Below, piece after piece: positions 1 to 12,379 of a stretch of DNA of 64,000 nt; positions within the stretch are counted from its first letter, which is position 1, and every line of letters begins with the position of its first letter. The position numbers and the translations under genes were made by a program. Origin of the DNA: Omphiscola glabra (Eukaryota > Mollusca > Gastropoda > Lymnaeidae); assembly GCA_964017045.1 (NCBI GenBank), contig OZ024798.1, forward strand, positions 8,577,793 through 8,641,792, given 5' to 3'. Under the pieces are notes generated by a model, which saw only the letters and a list, made by a program, of their open reading frames with translations, was not told the origin of the DNA and did not search any database.

Positions 1-160
1 CAGCCCGGACATTTAGATTAACTTTGCTGTTACGTGAATTTTAGAAGGGAAAAAAATATTTATCAAGTCCCCGCTGTTTTCTTACAAATAAAATAAGTAG
101 TGTAAGTAAAAAAATATATATTTCCGCATAGAATGTTCCATTAATGTACATGTATCTCTT

Positions 161-355
161 GATATATCTCAACATGTGGGTCGCGACCCCTTTGGGGGTC
201 GCGCGACCCTTTCCCATGGGTCGCCTAAGACCTTCTGAAAACACATATACTCTACAGTTATGAAGTAGAAACATAAATAATTTTGTTGCTGTGGGTCGCC
301 ACAACATGAGGAACTGTACTAAAGGGTCGTGGCATTAGGAAGGTTGAGAACCACT
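161..355 (-). mobile_element. SPIN-like hAT MITE, copy 1 (degraded)
   Basis: The right end reads GGTTGAGAACCACT, the complement of the hAT end CAGTGGTTCTCAACC. The left side keeps GTGGGTCGCGACCCC and the GGTCGCCTAAGACC block seen in the other three copies. The left terminal repeat is mutated and no target-site duplication was found. Small ORFs over it are spurious. Confidence 0.7.
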
Positions 356-1094
356 CCCTTAAGGTATCGATTTCAAAGACCTCTTGAATATTCATTCCTT
401 TAAAATGTCTTTTTCTCTGACGATATCGCTTCATTAAATCCATGTGACCTTCATTCGTTCAAAGTTGAAAAAAAAACAATAGCATTTTTAAATATTTGGA
501 AGGAAGAAGACTGACTTGTTCTATAACACCGTTGTTTTCTTACGTGGCTAATGTGTTACAAGCATCGCGAACCCCTCTGAAAAGTAGGAGCCAGAATAAT
601 CAATTCATTGATCGTGGGCCCTCAAAACATAGAAGAAGAAGAAGAATCGATTACAAGAATTTTATTACAAGCGATGTGCGTCAATAAAAAAATAAAGGCT
701 TAGCTTTCAGGATTATTATTCAGAATACAAACTAACAAACATTAAGCGTAAATTAAATTGACAAAAAATATATTTGGGGGGGGGGGGGGGGTGGGCTGCG
801 TTCAAAATTTGTAATGTAATTATATAATGGTGGGAGGGGGGCTGCATTTCAGACGTGTGAAGTAAAATATATGACGGGGTGCGCTGCGTTTAAGACGTGC
901 GAATTTAAATAGATTCGGGGAAGTATTATTTAAAGTAAAATGTAGGGTGGATTTGTTTTCTTGTTTTGTATTGTCTGTTGAAGAAGGCATTTTGCCGAAA
1001 CATGCCTTTATTTGTTCCGTCCTCTTTTTTCCCAAACTTTACATTATAATATGTTGTTCCATTATTTATTTATGATTAAGGGGCGACACGATAG

Positions 1095-1583
1095 GCACTG
1101 CCAGCCACAGCAAGGAACTCTCCACGATGGGCACTGCCAACTACAGCAAGGAACTATCCACGATAGACACTGTCAGCTACAGCAAGGAACTCTCCACGAT
1201 AGGCACTGCCAGCCACAGCAATGAACTCTCCACGATAGGCACTGCCAACTACAACAAGGAACTCTCCACGATAGGCACTGCCAAGCAAGGAACTCTCCAC
1301 GATGGGCACTGCCAACTACAGCAAGGAACTCTCCACGACAGGCACTGCCAGCTTAAGCAAGGAACTATCGACGATAGGCACTGCCAACTACAGCAAGGAA
1401 CTATCCACGATAGGCACTGCCAATTACAACAGGGAACTCTCCACGATAGGCACTGCCAGCCACAGCAAAGAACTCTCCACGACAGGCACTGCCAACTACA
1501 GCAAGGAACTCTCCACGACAGGCACTGCCATGCCCACAGCAAGGAACTCTCCGCGACAGGCACTGCCAGCCACATCAATCGTA
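1095..1583. repeat. minisatellite, 36-bp unit
   Basis: About 13 units built around GGCACTGCCA and CAGCAAGGAACTCTCCACGA. The period is a multiple of three, so open frames appear on both strands; they are not genes. Confidence 0.95.
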
Positions 1584-2240
1584 TGAATGAAGGTTAATCC
1601 TAATGCGTAATTTCAAGACCCTGTTGTTAAGTATTTTGAAGTCATTCATAAGCGCGGAGTTTTCCTTTCTAATTGCCTTCATAAAAACTAGACATTATTA
1701 TTCGTACGGCGCGCGATGTCTGCTCTGTCTCCCGTGCCGATACTGGGTCAGCAGACAACGTTGTGACGTCTGCTCATAAATGAAACACACCCGCGCAGTT
1801 CACCATTATATTTTCAAAACATTATTTTGTTAGTCGATTTTTAACAGAGGTTCTCAAGTCTGTAGAGGACCCAGGACCTCTTACTGCATGGCACTCACTT
1901 AACGGAAGGTATCACAATGGGGAGGGGGGGGCTGGTCCACTTTAACACTTTAATATTCAAGTGCCGCCATCTTGTGTGGGTGGGGTGATGGGGGGAGGCA
2001 AACCCATAACCCACTTGTTAAGCCCAGGTCCTAACAAAAGTATCCAGCACCGTTTTTCACCTATATTTTTAGGCCCTCCCCCCTCCTCAACTTGAGTACC
2101 AAAAAACAGTTTAAATGCAATCCTCGCCCCCTCCCCTTTATCCCCCTTACCAGAAGCGGAAGAGTTATAAGTGGTGTGCACGCCACAGTCGGGAATACTG
2201 AATTTTAATTTTGTTGTCTAAGCGTTGTTGCTGGACATTT

Positions 2241-2709
2241 AGGACTACCAATGATAACAAATGACATCTTTATTGTCATAAAGGACTAACAATGATAACA
2301 AATGACATCTTTATTGTCATAAAGGACTAACAATGATAACAAATGACATCTTTATTGTCATAAAGGACTACTAATGATACCAAATGACATCTTTATTGTC
2401 ATAAAGGACTACTAATGATAACAAATGACATCTTTATTGTCATAAAGGACTACTAATGATACCAAATGACATCTTTATTGTCATAAAGGACTACTAATGA
2501 TACCAAATGACATCTTTATTGTCATAAAGGACTACTAATGATAACAAATGACATCTTTATTGTCATAAAGGACTACTAATGATAACAAATGACATCTTTA
2601 TTGTCATAAAGGACTACTAATGATACCAAATGACATCTTTATTGTCATAAAGGACTAACAATGATAACTAATGACATCTTTATTGTCATAAAGGACTACT
2701 AATGATACT
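2241..2709. repeat. minisatellite, 41-bp unit with a hairpin in every unit
   Basis: About 11.5 units. Each has ATGACATCTTTATTGTCAT, whose six-base arms ATGACA and TGTCAT are inverted. Units differ mainly at AACA/CCAA positions. Confidence 0.95.
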
Positions 2710-3065
2710 GGTCAACTGTTACAAGTATCTTACAAGTATCCTGTCTGTTAGTGTCTCACCCCCTTTATTTTTGTTCCCTCATTCGTCCGTAACAATATGA
2801 CGATCGCGTAGACTTCGCAGGACGAAATCACAAAGCCTTATGGGCCTTGGATTACAGGCCAGTTCCCCCCAGTTCCCCCTTTATTATATCAGAAGATAAA
2901 AGCCCCTCCCATAATCATCAGTGTGGGGGGGGGGGGTGTTGTGAGGGGGGTCACACTGCGAAACGCAGGTCAGAGAGGACAGCTGGGGGGAGTACCAAGT
3001 GGTCATTGTCCGTATCACCGGATAGAGTTTATGTCCCCTTTCCAAGAACTTCCACTCTCGGAAGC

Positions 3066-3465
3066 AGCTTATAGCATAGCTTACAGATGCCCTTCATATG
3101 CAGATAGCATACAGATGCCCTTCATATACACATAGCTTACAAATACCCTTCATATACACATAGATTACAGATGCCCTTCATATACACATAGCTTACAGAT
3201 GCCCTTCATATACAGATAGTATACAGACGCCCTTCATATACACATAGCTTACATATGCCCTTCATATACACATAGCTTACAAATGCCCTTCATATACAGA
3301 TAGCTTACAGATGCCCTTCATATACACATAGCTTACAGATGCCCTTCATATACACATAGCTTACATATGCCCTTCATATACACATAGCTTACAGATGCCC
3401 TTCATATGCACATAGCTTACAAATGCCCTTCATATACACATAGCTTACAGATGCCCTTCATATAA
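3066..3465. repeat. minisatellite, 28-bp unit
   Basis: About 14 units of CATAGCTTACAGATGCCC plus TTCATATACA, with point variants. Confidence 0.93.
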
Positions 3466-4246
3466 CCATCCCCAGACAGTAAAGTCTGCTTTTTTGCTAT
3501 TAAATATTTCTTATTAACGAAGTAAAATGATTAAAAGCTATGTTGTTATAAATCCATTGCATGGTGATCTAATATCTGGGACGAAAGAAAAGACCTTGTC
3601 AGTTCTAACCTCTCCCCCCCCCCCCCCGATCCGTTGTTAACATTACCTCTCCCTGTGATTACCGACAACAATGGTGTCCTCAAAAGGCACACCTGTCGCC
3701 CCCATTTCTGTGTTTGTACTAGCTTCTCTCACTTCAATGCATTTTTAATACGCTCTTGTCCCCACTATCACAGACCCGTCCCGCCCTCAAATCAAACACA
3801 TGCTTCACAGAGCGAGCTGCATGGCTAGGGCAGAACACCCCTTCGATTATCGCGTGCTTGTGAACGCATCGCATCGCGACAATCAGCACGGAGTAACCTG
3901 CTTTATTAACGACAGAAATCTTTGAAAGGGGCGAAGATAACGAACATTGTGACGATGAAAATAAACTTTAGACAGAGCAGTTGTGACGTGCTATGGATCT
4001 GCGGTGATAGTGCGTGGATTATCAAACATTACTCAGTATGGGGACTTCAGATTGCTCTGCTGCTCTAAAAATAGATATATAAATGAATGTACACATCTCT
4101 ACATCGTATAGTCCCAAGCAAGGGGCGTAGCTAGGGTTAGTTAGCACCCGGGGCGGGCGAAGATTGTTGCCACTTTCTTCTTCTACAGCGTCGTCCCCTA
4201 TTTCCAGCTGCCTTTGTTCCGAGCTAACTTTTAAAGCTCATTTTCA

Positions 4247-4605
4247 TTCTCTCTGTCTCTCTCTCTCTCTCTCTCACTCACTCGCTCTCACTCACTCTCT
4301 CACAAAATCTTTCTACCTCTCTCACTCTCTCCCCTTTCCCTCTCTCTCACTCACTCTCTCTTTTACTCTCTCACTCACTCCCTCACACTCTCTCACTCTC
4401 TCTCTCTCACTCTCTCTCACTCTTTCTACCTTTCTCACTCTCTCTTCCCTTCTCTCTCTCTCTCTCTCCCTCTCTCTCTCACTCACTCACTCTCTCACTC
4501 TCTCTCACTCTTTCTACCTCTCTCCCTCTCTCTCTCACTCAATCTCTCTCACTCACTCTCTCTCTTTCACTCACTCACTCTCTCTCTCACTCACTCTTTG
4601 TTTCA
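4247..4605. repeat. CT-rich microsatellite with TCAC interruptions
   Basis: Pure pyrimidine-biased (CT)n interspersed with CTCACTCACT. The 153-residue Ser/Leu frame over it is low complexity. Confidence 0.95.
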
Positions 4606-5218
4606 AGGTGCGCTCCTCCGTGTAATCCTCTCCTCCTTCTGACCTATGTATAACCTGCCGTCCCCAGCACCGCCATGAAAACACAGAAAGACCAACATAC
4701 TGCCCTTGAACAGAGACGACCGATAGCTTCAATTACCCGCTTATATTCATTCCGTTTAATATCATGTTCAATGTCACTTTTCTCAAACGTCGAAAAGAAT
4801 GACCGAATCTGTCATGGGTGGGTCTTATAACAAAACAATGATAACTGGTTTCCCATTGCAGGTAAAGTCCCCCCCTCCCCCCCCCCAAACACACACACCT
4901 TCCCACCTTCCCTCTCCCGGCCCGAAAAATAAATAGTTTAATTTTTTTGCATATTTAAAATATCCCTATATGCAAGTTTGCATATGAATTGCATTTAGAT
5001 GCCGAGCCCTCGTGTTACCCCCGGGCCCAGCGGGATCCTCTTGCAGCGCAACCAACAAAACACCAACATGGCGCCGGAAACTAAAACCTCCTCTGGTCAA
5101 AGTTGAAACGGGACACGGATGAGGAGCCACGATACCACTTGGCGCTCTGCAAATGTCACCACAAAGTGATACAACGGTGTACGTATCTCTATTTATCAGC
5201 CCCCCCCCCCCACCTTAA

Positions 5219-5259
<41 letters not shown>
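5219..5259. repeat. (CA)n microsatellite
   Basis: About 20 uninterrupted CA dinucleotides, after a short poly-C run. Confidence 0.97.
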
Positions 5260-5260
<1 letters not shown>

Positions 5261-5584
5261 AAACTCCACTATGAATAATAAGTGTGTCTTCCACCTGCTC
5301 TTCAGGAATGTTCACTCCGCATCGATGTGGCCAGCCAGGCAAGTATCGAAACTAACATGACGTCTGCTGCACATGTGGGGATATATTTTTAAAAACGTAG
5401 CTAAGCCCAAGACATTATCAAAAACAAATTTCTATTTGACCCTAGGAGGACCCCTTATAACCGGATGATCCCCTGAAATAGGAGAACCATCCATACAGTA
5501 GGAGGACCCCCTTCAAAAAGGAAAGCCCCATAAAGCATGATGACGGACCCCCACCCCACCCCAATATAGGATAAACCCGTTTAA

Positions 5585-5895
5585 AACAGAATGATCACCC
5601 TCCCAAAAATGATCACTCCCCTAAAACACGATCACTCCCCTAAAACACGATCACTCCCCTAAAACATGATCACTCTCCTAAAACATGATCACTCCCCTAA
5701 AACATGATCACTCCCCTAAAACATGATCACTCCTCTAAAACATGATCACTCCCCTAAAACATGATCACTCCCCTAAAACATGACCACTCCCCTAAAACAT
5801 GATCACTCCCCTAAAACATGATCATTCCCCTAAAACATGATCACTCCCCTGAAACATGATCACTTCCCTAAAACATGATCACTCCCCTAAAACAT
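5585..5895. repeat. minisatellite, 19-bp unit
   Basis: About 16 units of ACATGATCACTCCCCTAAA. A degraded AGGAGGACCCC-type relative precedes it at 5440-5580. Confidence 0.95.
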
Positions 5896-6260
5896 GAATA
5901 AAACGTTTGTTCAATTTACATAGAAGGTAAATGTGTATTCTTATCATAGAATTTGGCAATGGTAAATCCAAAAACGCAAGTCAATTACATTTAAGACATA
6001 CAGCGAGTGCTGTGGGCGGGGCGTGTGTAAATATCATGTGACACGTAGGGGTGGGTGGGTGGGGGTTTATCCTTTTTGTTATATTGTCTAAGGGGGTTGG
6101 GGGGGTGACTAGAGCGATGCTATTGTATAATTCACAATTAAAAACTTCTGCCCCATTTTTGCTTGAAATTTACCTGTTTCGGCTTTTTTTGGGGACATTA
6201 TTCGGTTTTATCAGGAAGGGTGTGGTGTTTACTAAAAATGTTACATAATATAGGGGGGGG

Positions 6261-6740
6261 GATGTCCTGTCTCAAACAAATATGTGCAGCGTCACAGCCA
6301 TTTTAATCCAAAGACGCCTCCGCTGGCTTGGGCACGTCAAGCGAATGCAACCTGGTCGCATACCTAAGGACTTGCTGTACAGCGAGCTGGCGACAGGGAA
6401 AACGTCAGTTGGACGGCCTCGTCTCAGATACTTAGACATATGCAAAAGAGACATGAAGGCGGCCAACATCAACATCTCAATTTGGGAGGACCTGGCGGAG
6501 GATCGATCCACATGGCGGGGCATCGTGAAGGAAGGATCACTACGTGCCGAGGAGCTCTACAGGGCGGAAGCAGCTGTAAAGAGAGCGCAGAGAAAGGCCA
6601 GAAAACACTGCTCCACCGCATTCGTGCATGGGACTTGCAAACGAGACTGTCACTCGAGGATCGGTCTCACTAGCCACACCAAGACATGCAATCAGAGAAG
6701 ATAAATCTACCGTCTCTCGTTAACGGAAAGATGCCATGCA
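6261..6740 (+). mobile_element. 5'-truncated non-LTR retrotransposon (LINE), C-terminal end of the reverse-transcriptase ORF
   Basis: An open frame to the stop at 6702-6704 begins at about 6261 (in-frame upstream of the ATG at 6282) and encodes the conserved tail of a LINE ORF2: QRRLRWLGHVKRM, GRIPKDLLYSELATGK, then DICKRDMKA and WEDLAEDRSTWR. It ends in a Cys/His motif (CKRDCHSRIGLTSHTKTC). This tail is common in Jockey/CR1-like elements and is often misannotated as a host gene. The catalytic domain is missing, so it is a dead 5'-truncated copy. A short 3' UTR with CGTCTCTCGTTAACG follows. Confidence 0.85.
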
Positions 6741-7064
6741 TACATTGGGGGGGGGGGGGGGTAAATGGAAATGTTGTATAGTTTAATAAGGGCAAATGTC
6801 ATATTTTTGTGATGTTTAATATGTCCACGGCCCTTTTGATAATACAATTCGTTTCCATTTAGGGTGGCGCCTCGGTAAAGATGGCACCCTTAACGTCGCG
6901 GTCAAATCCGTGACTTTTTTTAAAGTTACATTTGAATGCACATAACTTCACATGCAGTAGAATAACATCAAACTTATCTGCTGTGAAGATTGTTGTACTA
7001 AGAAATTGTGATAAGATAAAAAAGCAGGACATGTTATTATATACTTTATTAGATGTATAGGGGA

Positions 7065-7576
7065 GTCGGGGCACAGTGGATCAAGGGGCACAGTGGATCA
7101 AGGGGCACAGTGGATCAAGGGGCACAGTGGATCAAGGGGCACAGTGGATCAAGGGGCACAGTGGATCAAGGGGCACAGTGGATCTAGGGGCACAGTGGAT
7201 CAAGGGGCACAGTGGATCAAGGGGCACAGTGGATCAGTGGTATTTTCTACCAAATCACCGGTAAATTTCTGTTGCTGATGTCATCATTATTTGCGCAATT
7301 ACATCCGCCATCTTTATTCATACAGCGTTGCTAAAGCTTTACAAGGTAAAGTATGTTTTTTACTATCAAAAGTAAATTTTAGGACCTTCAGTAATTTTAT
7401 TTCACAATTTAAATTATTGAGATTTAACAAATTCGATGTAATTGATTAGCATTATTGACCTAGTGGCATTTATTCAAACAATTTACCAGGTCTATGCCGC
7501 CAGCCATGTAGAAGAAAATTCAATTTGTTTAATTTTTTATATTATGGGGCACAGTGAATCGGGGCACTGTGCCCCA
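7065..7576. mobile_element. putative inverted-repeat element with GGGGCACAGTG termini
   Basis: The left end CGGGGCACAGTGGATC has expanded into a 17-bp minisatellite (7067-7236). The right end reads GGGGCACTGTGCCCCA, so the 11-bp terminal word occurs inverted. Between them is about 300 bp of AT-rich DNA with no gene. The superfamily is unknown. Confidence 0.45.
7067..7236. repeat. minisatellite, 17-bp unit GGGGCACAGTGGATCAA
   Basis: Ten nearly identical units. The unit is the terminal word of the element at 7065-7576. Confidence 0.96.
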
Positions 7577-7734
7577 TTTATGCTCTTTAATATTATTTTT
7601 TTAAATATTGGTATAGATAAATGGTATAGGCAAGTTGGTGGAATATACTTATATCAAAAAAAGTTAAAATAGTTTTCACTTTACCCGCAAAACAACGCAC
7701 TCGAAAAAAAGGTTTAAATGTAAACGTATATATG

Positions 7735-7880
7735 GTATGGTATGACATCTTTTCGTCTACGAGAGACGATAAATTATCTTGTCTGGTTGCAGCTCTTCGT
7801 GTGGCTAATGAGACCGATCCTTGAATGGCAGTCTCTTGTGCATGTTCCGCACACGAATGCGGTGGAGTAGTGTTTTCTTG
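7735..7880 (-). mobile_element. second LINE 3' end, same family, inverted
   Basis: Read on the minus strand, the sequence matches 6609-6740, including the motif CHSRIGLISHTKSC, a stop, and CGTCTCTCGTAGACG in the 3' UTR. Only the last roughly 30 codons and the UTR are present. It ends in short ATACC repeats, a typical LINE tail. Confidence 0.8.
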
Positions 7881-7949
7881 CCTTTCTATTGTATATATAT
7901 AATGATTGTTTTTAAAATATAAACATATTGATATATCGATCCAAGGCAT

Positions 7950-9230
7950 ACGGTTGACATATTATATCGGTTTAATACATGGTGTATGAATGATGGATAC
8001 ATTTTTTTTCCTTTTGGAGGGCCTCCGTCACACATCGAGGTAGGACTGACTTCATTTAAAGAGAACAGAAATATTTTAAATTGTTTGTGCAAAACGGTGC
8101 ACTGTACAGAAACAAAAAAGTGCTTCAAAATATTTAGTTCCTTCAAGTGAGGATTAGCAGCTTCCTAAATCTTTAAACACTAGAAGATATGACCCGTTGT
8201 TACCGGGATAATAACGGAAGGAATTTTTTTTTTGTGTGCTAAATTCTACCTGCTATTTAGAGGTCTCAAAAACTAGAAATGCAATTATTACGTATTTAAC
8301 TGAATAGAGTTTTCATTAATCACCCCCCCCCCCCCCAAAAAATAAAATAAAAATGACAATCTTCCATATCCTTAAAAAAAATACTCAGGAAAAAAGGAAA
8401 TAATAAGACTTTCATTATTTGTATATTATTTGTTTACGCATCTAACATTATTGGGTTTTGATTTTTAAAATTTTGTGTTATTGTTGATGTAATAAAGGCA
8501 TACCAAAACTTATTCACAGAAATGAGGTACAAAAAAAAAAAAAGAAGAAGAAGAAAAGCTCACTTTCAAAAAATTGTAAAAGCATTTCTGATAAATATAG
8601 GTAGCATCATTAAAAAAAATTTAACCAACCTTTTCCCTCGCTTTTGGACTGCGGTATACTGTCGGAAATACTTACAAAACAAATATTGTTATATTTAAAA
8701 GAAGAATCGTCTTTTTTTCCACGTATGTAAAAGAATTGAATTTGTAGGGACTATTCTTCATCTCTAAACTGAGTTTTGCGCAAATATTTTCTTAAATTTA
8801 ACGAAACTTTTAACCGCTATTGGTTCACGCCCCTGAGCTAAAAATAGTATTTATTTAAAGATTAAAATTTTCAATCTGTAAACGGTTCGGATTTTTATGA
8901 TATTTCTCCTCACATAAAAATATCCCCACTTTCTTTTTAAATTTATTTTCATGAAAAGATAAACATACTTTAACAAAAAAAAAAATTTCTTTAAACATCA
9001 CGTGATCATTATAAATATTTGCCCACCATTTATCCTCGCCCATAATTATATGTTTGGAAAAAATGTAAAAATCTCGCTATACTTATAAAGAAAATCATAT
9101 CCACTATTTTCCTCATTCCCACTTTATTGTTGAGGCATGGGTATGCTTTAAAGATATAAGATAGGACTTTAAAAAAAATTGAACAAGGATTTACCTGATG
9201 TGTTTTTTTTGTTATTTAAAAATAGTTGAC
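7950..9230. other. AT-rich intergenic stretch, nothing recognised
   Basis: Very A/T-rich with many poly-A and poly-T runs and one poly-C run at 8322. Short frames only; no homology, splice pairs or repeat period seen. Confidence 0.6.
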
Positions 9231-9235
9231 CCTTT

Positions 9236-9650
9236 TCTATTCACCAAACAATCTTTCTCTTCACAAAACAATCCTTCCATTCACAAAACAATCTTTCTAT
9301 TCACCAAACAATCTTTCTCTTCACAAAACAATCCTTCCATTCACAAAACAATCTTTCTATTACCAAACAATCTTTGTATTCACAAAACAATCTTTCTAGT
9401 CACAAAACAATCTTTCTATTCACCAAACAATCTTTCTAGTCACAAAACAATCTCTCTAGTCACAAAACAATCTTTCTATTCGCAAAACAATCTTTCTATT
9501 CGCAAAACAATATTTCTATTCACAAAATAATATTTCTATTCACAAAACAATCTTTCTAGTCACAAAACAATTTTTCTATTCGCAAAACAATCTTTCTATT
9601 CGCAAAACAATCTTTCTAGTCACGAAACAATCGTTCTATCGGCCCAGTTT
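9236..9650. repeat. minisatellite, 20-bp unit
   Basis: About 21 units of TTCACAAAACAATCTTTCTA with variants TTCG and AGTC at the join. Confidence 0.95.
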
Positions 9651-10329
9651 TGCTGAAAAGATTTGTCTCTACAAATCAGTTCTGAACGAATTCTTGTCTT
9701 TTTTCTCTCTCCATCTGTCCCTGTTTTAAACCAAAAAGTCAAGAAATATTTCTTCTCCATGCGCAGGGCGGAGAACTTTCTTTGTTGAAATTGCAGACGA
9801 TCAAAATAATTTTGGGGGTGGGTGGGGTTTGTCGAGAATTTGTGACACCTTGTGACTGAGGTAAAAAAAAAATTGTGACGTCACGTTTTTTTAAATTAAA
9901 TTTTTTTTTTTTTTTTATAAGTCTAAAATTGTTTAATTTTGAAAAATCGTTATTTAAATTAATTTTAAAAACAATAAATTTGAGGTCGAAATCGCCTCAG
10001 GTATTGCAGGTACTACGAAACTCGGTTTTCTAATAATGCTACATCTTAATCCATTATGGGAAAATTTTACAGAATAAAATAAAATCTTAGTTTAGTTATG
10101 AACATTCTATCTGTGTTCTGAATTTTTTTAGGTGCTGACGTGCCATTGGGGGGGGGGGTGTTTGTTTAAAGAATTTGTGACACTTCGTGACAGGGGGGGG
10201 GGAGGGGGGTCTAAAAAGTTCATTTTTTTGCGTGACGTAATTTACTAACGACCATGCTGTGGTTATTTATTAATTTAATGGCTTATAGCACGATTTTAAA
10301 AAAAAAAGGAAAAGGCCCCTCCAAATACA

Positions 10330-10470
10330 ATTATAAGAACGCAATGGGCCCCAAATACAAACATAAGAACGAAATGGACCACCCAAATACAAACATAAAA
10401 ACGAAATGGACCACCCAAATACAAACATAAGAACAAAATGGACCACCCAAATACAAACATAAGAACGCAA
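10330..10470. repeat. minisatellite, 32-bp unit
   Basis: About 4.5 units of AAGAACGAAATGGACC plus ACCCAAATACAAACAT. Confidence 0.9.
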
Positions 10471-11227
10471 CATTTTGAAAAACAAACACGAAATAGAAAG
10501 TTTTCAAAAAATGTATTGGTTAATTTAAAATGTTAGAATCTCTCTTGGTTGTACAATCAAATATTGGCACACAAATGTCATAGATTATTATTTTAACAAA
10601 AAAAAAAACAAAAAAAGGAACCAAAGAACAAAACCAAATTTGGCAAGCGTGAGATAAACAAAAGGGAGCTCACCCCCCGTCAGGCTTAAGACAAAACAGG
10701 ATTACTTCCGCCATTTCTGTAGTCGACTAAGTCGTTGGACGTTCATAATAAAATAATATATATATATATATATATTTAAACAATTGGAGCTGTTAAGAAA
10801 ATTTTCTTCTGCCGCTTGGGACACAAAAAAAATTATTTTAAATTTCCATTTGTTTGCGTGGTCATATCATGGTAACAATGCTTTCATGTTGTGAACATAA
10901 TGTGAAAATAATGTGAACATAATCTGAACTAATAGTTTTGGGAGAATAATAATTCAAAACCCGAAGAACAAAAAAAAGAAAGAAAAATTAAAGTCCATAG
11001 AAGCCCCCCCCCCCCCCTTTTCCGCCCATCGGGGCCACCAAATCACTAACATAGTTTTGACCTACTCCTAATATGACCTATATTAAAACGGATTATTATA
11101 AAGTAATCTTGAAACTAAATGTTTTTAAAATACAATTCTATTGTATTTACTGCCTGGATTTTCCAGTAATGCCAAAAAAAAAGTAATTAATTGAAAAATA
11201 AATTAATGTTAAAAAATAAAGTTGATG

Positions 11228-11527
11228 CTAATATACTGGGAGCTAATAATGACGTCCATGGCAATATACTGGGAACCAATAATGACGTCCATGGCAATAT
11301 ACTGGGAGCCAATAATGACGTCCATGGCAATATACTGGGAGCCAATAATGACGTCCATGGCAATATACTGGGAGCCAATAATGACGTCCATGGTAATATA
11401 CTGGGAGCCAATAATGACGTCTATGGCAATATACTGGGAGCCAATAATGACGTCCATGGCAATATACTGGGAGCCAATAATGACGTCCATGGTAATATAC
11501 TGGGAGCCAATAATGACGTCTATTGTA
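11228..11527. repeat. minisatellite, 33-bp unit
   Basis: Nine units containing AATATACTGGGAGCCAATAA and TGACGTCCATGGC. The period is 11 codons, so frames NILGANNDVHG and others stay open on both strands; no start context or homology supports a gene. Confidence 0.95.
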
Positions 11528-11613
11528 ATACTGAAGTGTTTAAATGCAATGAGTTCAAACTAATGGAATAGGAAAATATAAGCGATAACGTAAAATTTGC
11601 TAACAGTATGGGC

Positions 11614-11888
11614 TAATGAGAAAGAGATAAAAGAGATAAGAGAGAGTGAGAGAGATAGACTGATAGAAAGGGAGAGAAAAACGAGAGAACGTGAAAGAAA
11701 GAAAAAGAAATAGCAAGAAGGAGAGAGAAAGGGGGATGGAGAAAGAGGCAGAGAGAGAGGGTTCATGAGAGTGTCGGGGAAACAAAGGAGTTGACAGATA
11801 AAGCGAGAGGTCGAATGAGAGAGCGTGAGGACTAAAGCGAGACAGAACGATAGAGCGGGGTTTAAGAGAAAGAAAGTGAAAGAAAAAC
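11614..11888. repeat. purine-rich (GAGA) low-complexity tract
   Basis: GAGA/GAAA-rich plus strand, with the minus-strand Ser/Leu/Phe frames expected of such DNA. Confidence 0.9.
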
Positions 11889-12190
11889 TTAACATCAATC
11901 TATGCTAACATTAAGCTAAACATGTAGTTTTCAAAATCCTTTCATTTGTTAAATGTTATCATATCTTCCACTAGCTGTTAAGTTACACTTTAACACAACT
12001 ACAACATGGGCGGACCCACGATCTTCCCCCAGAATATGTGTGGGGCGGGGGGCGTGATTGATCGAATACTGATCGATTTTCAAATACTTGATCTCATGCC
12101 AGATCAGCATTTTATATTTATAAGTGTTGGACTGCGATAGAGCTTTAAAGTGGATTAAAGCGATATATGGAAGGCGGTACCGTCCTGTTG

Positions 12191-12337
12191 TTACACTTGT
12201 GGCTGTGGCAGCGTCGCCTGCGCCCCACGCAGAATACCTGTGACTACGCCCGTGACAAACCAGACCACTTGACTAAAGGCCAGACATGAGGTGAGTAGGA
12301 GTGATACGAGGGTGAAAGTGATTAAAGCTATCTTCAT
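12191..12337 (-). CDS. possible small secreted peptide (48 residues), weak
   Basis: Read on the minus strand from the ATG at 12337. The first ~20 residues (MKIALITFTLVSLLLTSCLA) look like a signal peptide: one Lys then a hydrophobic core and small residues at a plausible cleavage site. About 25 residues follow, ending before TAA. An in-frame ATG 14 codons upstream, after an in-frame TAA, gives an alternative start. No cysteine framework or dibasic processing site is seen, and no family is recognised. It could be chance. Confidence 0.22.
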   Translation of the reverse strand: MKIALITFTLVSLLLTSCLAFSQVVWFVTGVVTGILRGAQATLPQPQV

Positions 12338-12379
12338 CTGGAGTGCCTGGTCACGTGGTCCACCCAGACAGGCCGACAT

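Noticed and set aside
1095..1583. Regular repeats that resemble a CRISPR array
   Set aside because: No unique spacers between repeats; the genome is a spliced eukaryote.
4164..4625. 153-residue Ser/Leu-rich frame
   Set aside because: CT-rich microsatellite.
11191..11571. 126-residue frame with repeated NILGANNDVHG
   Set aside because: 33-bp minisatellite; open on both strands and no start context or homology.
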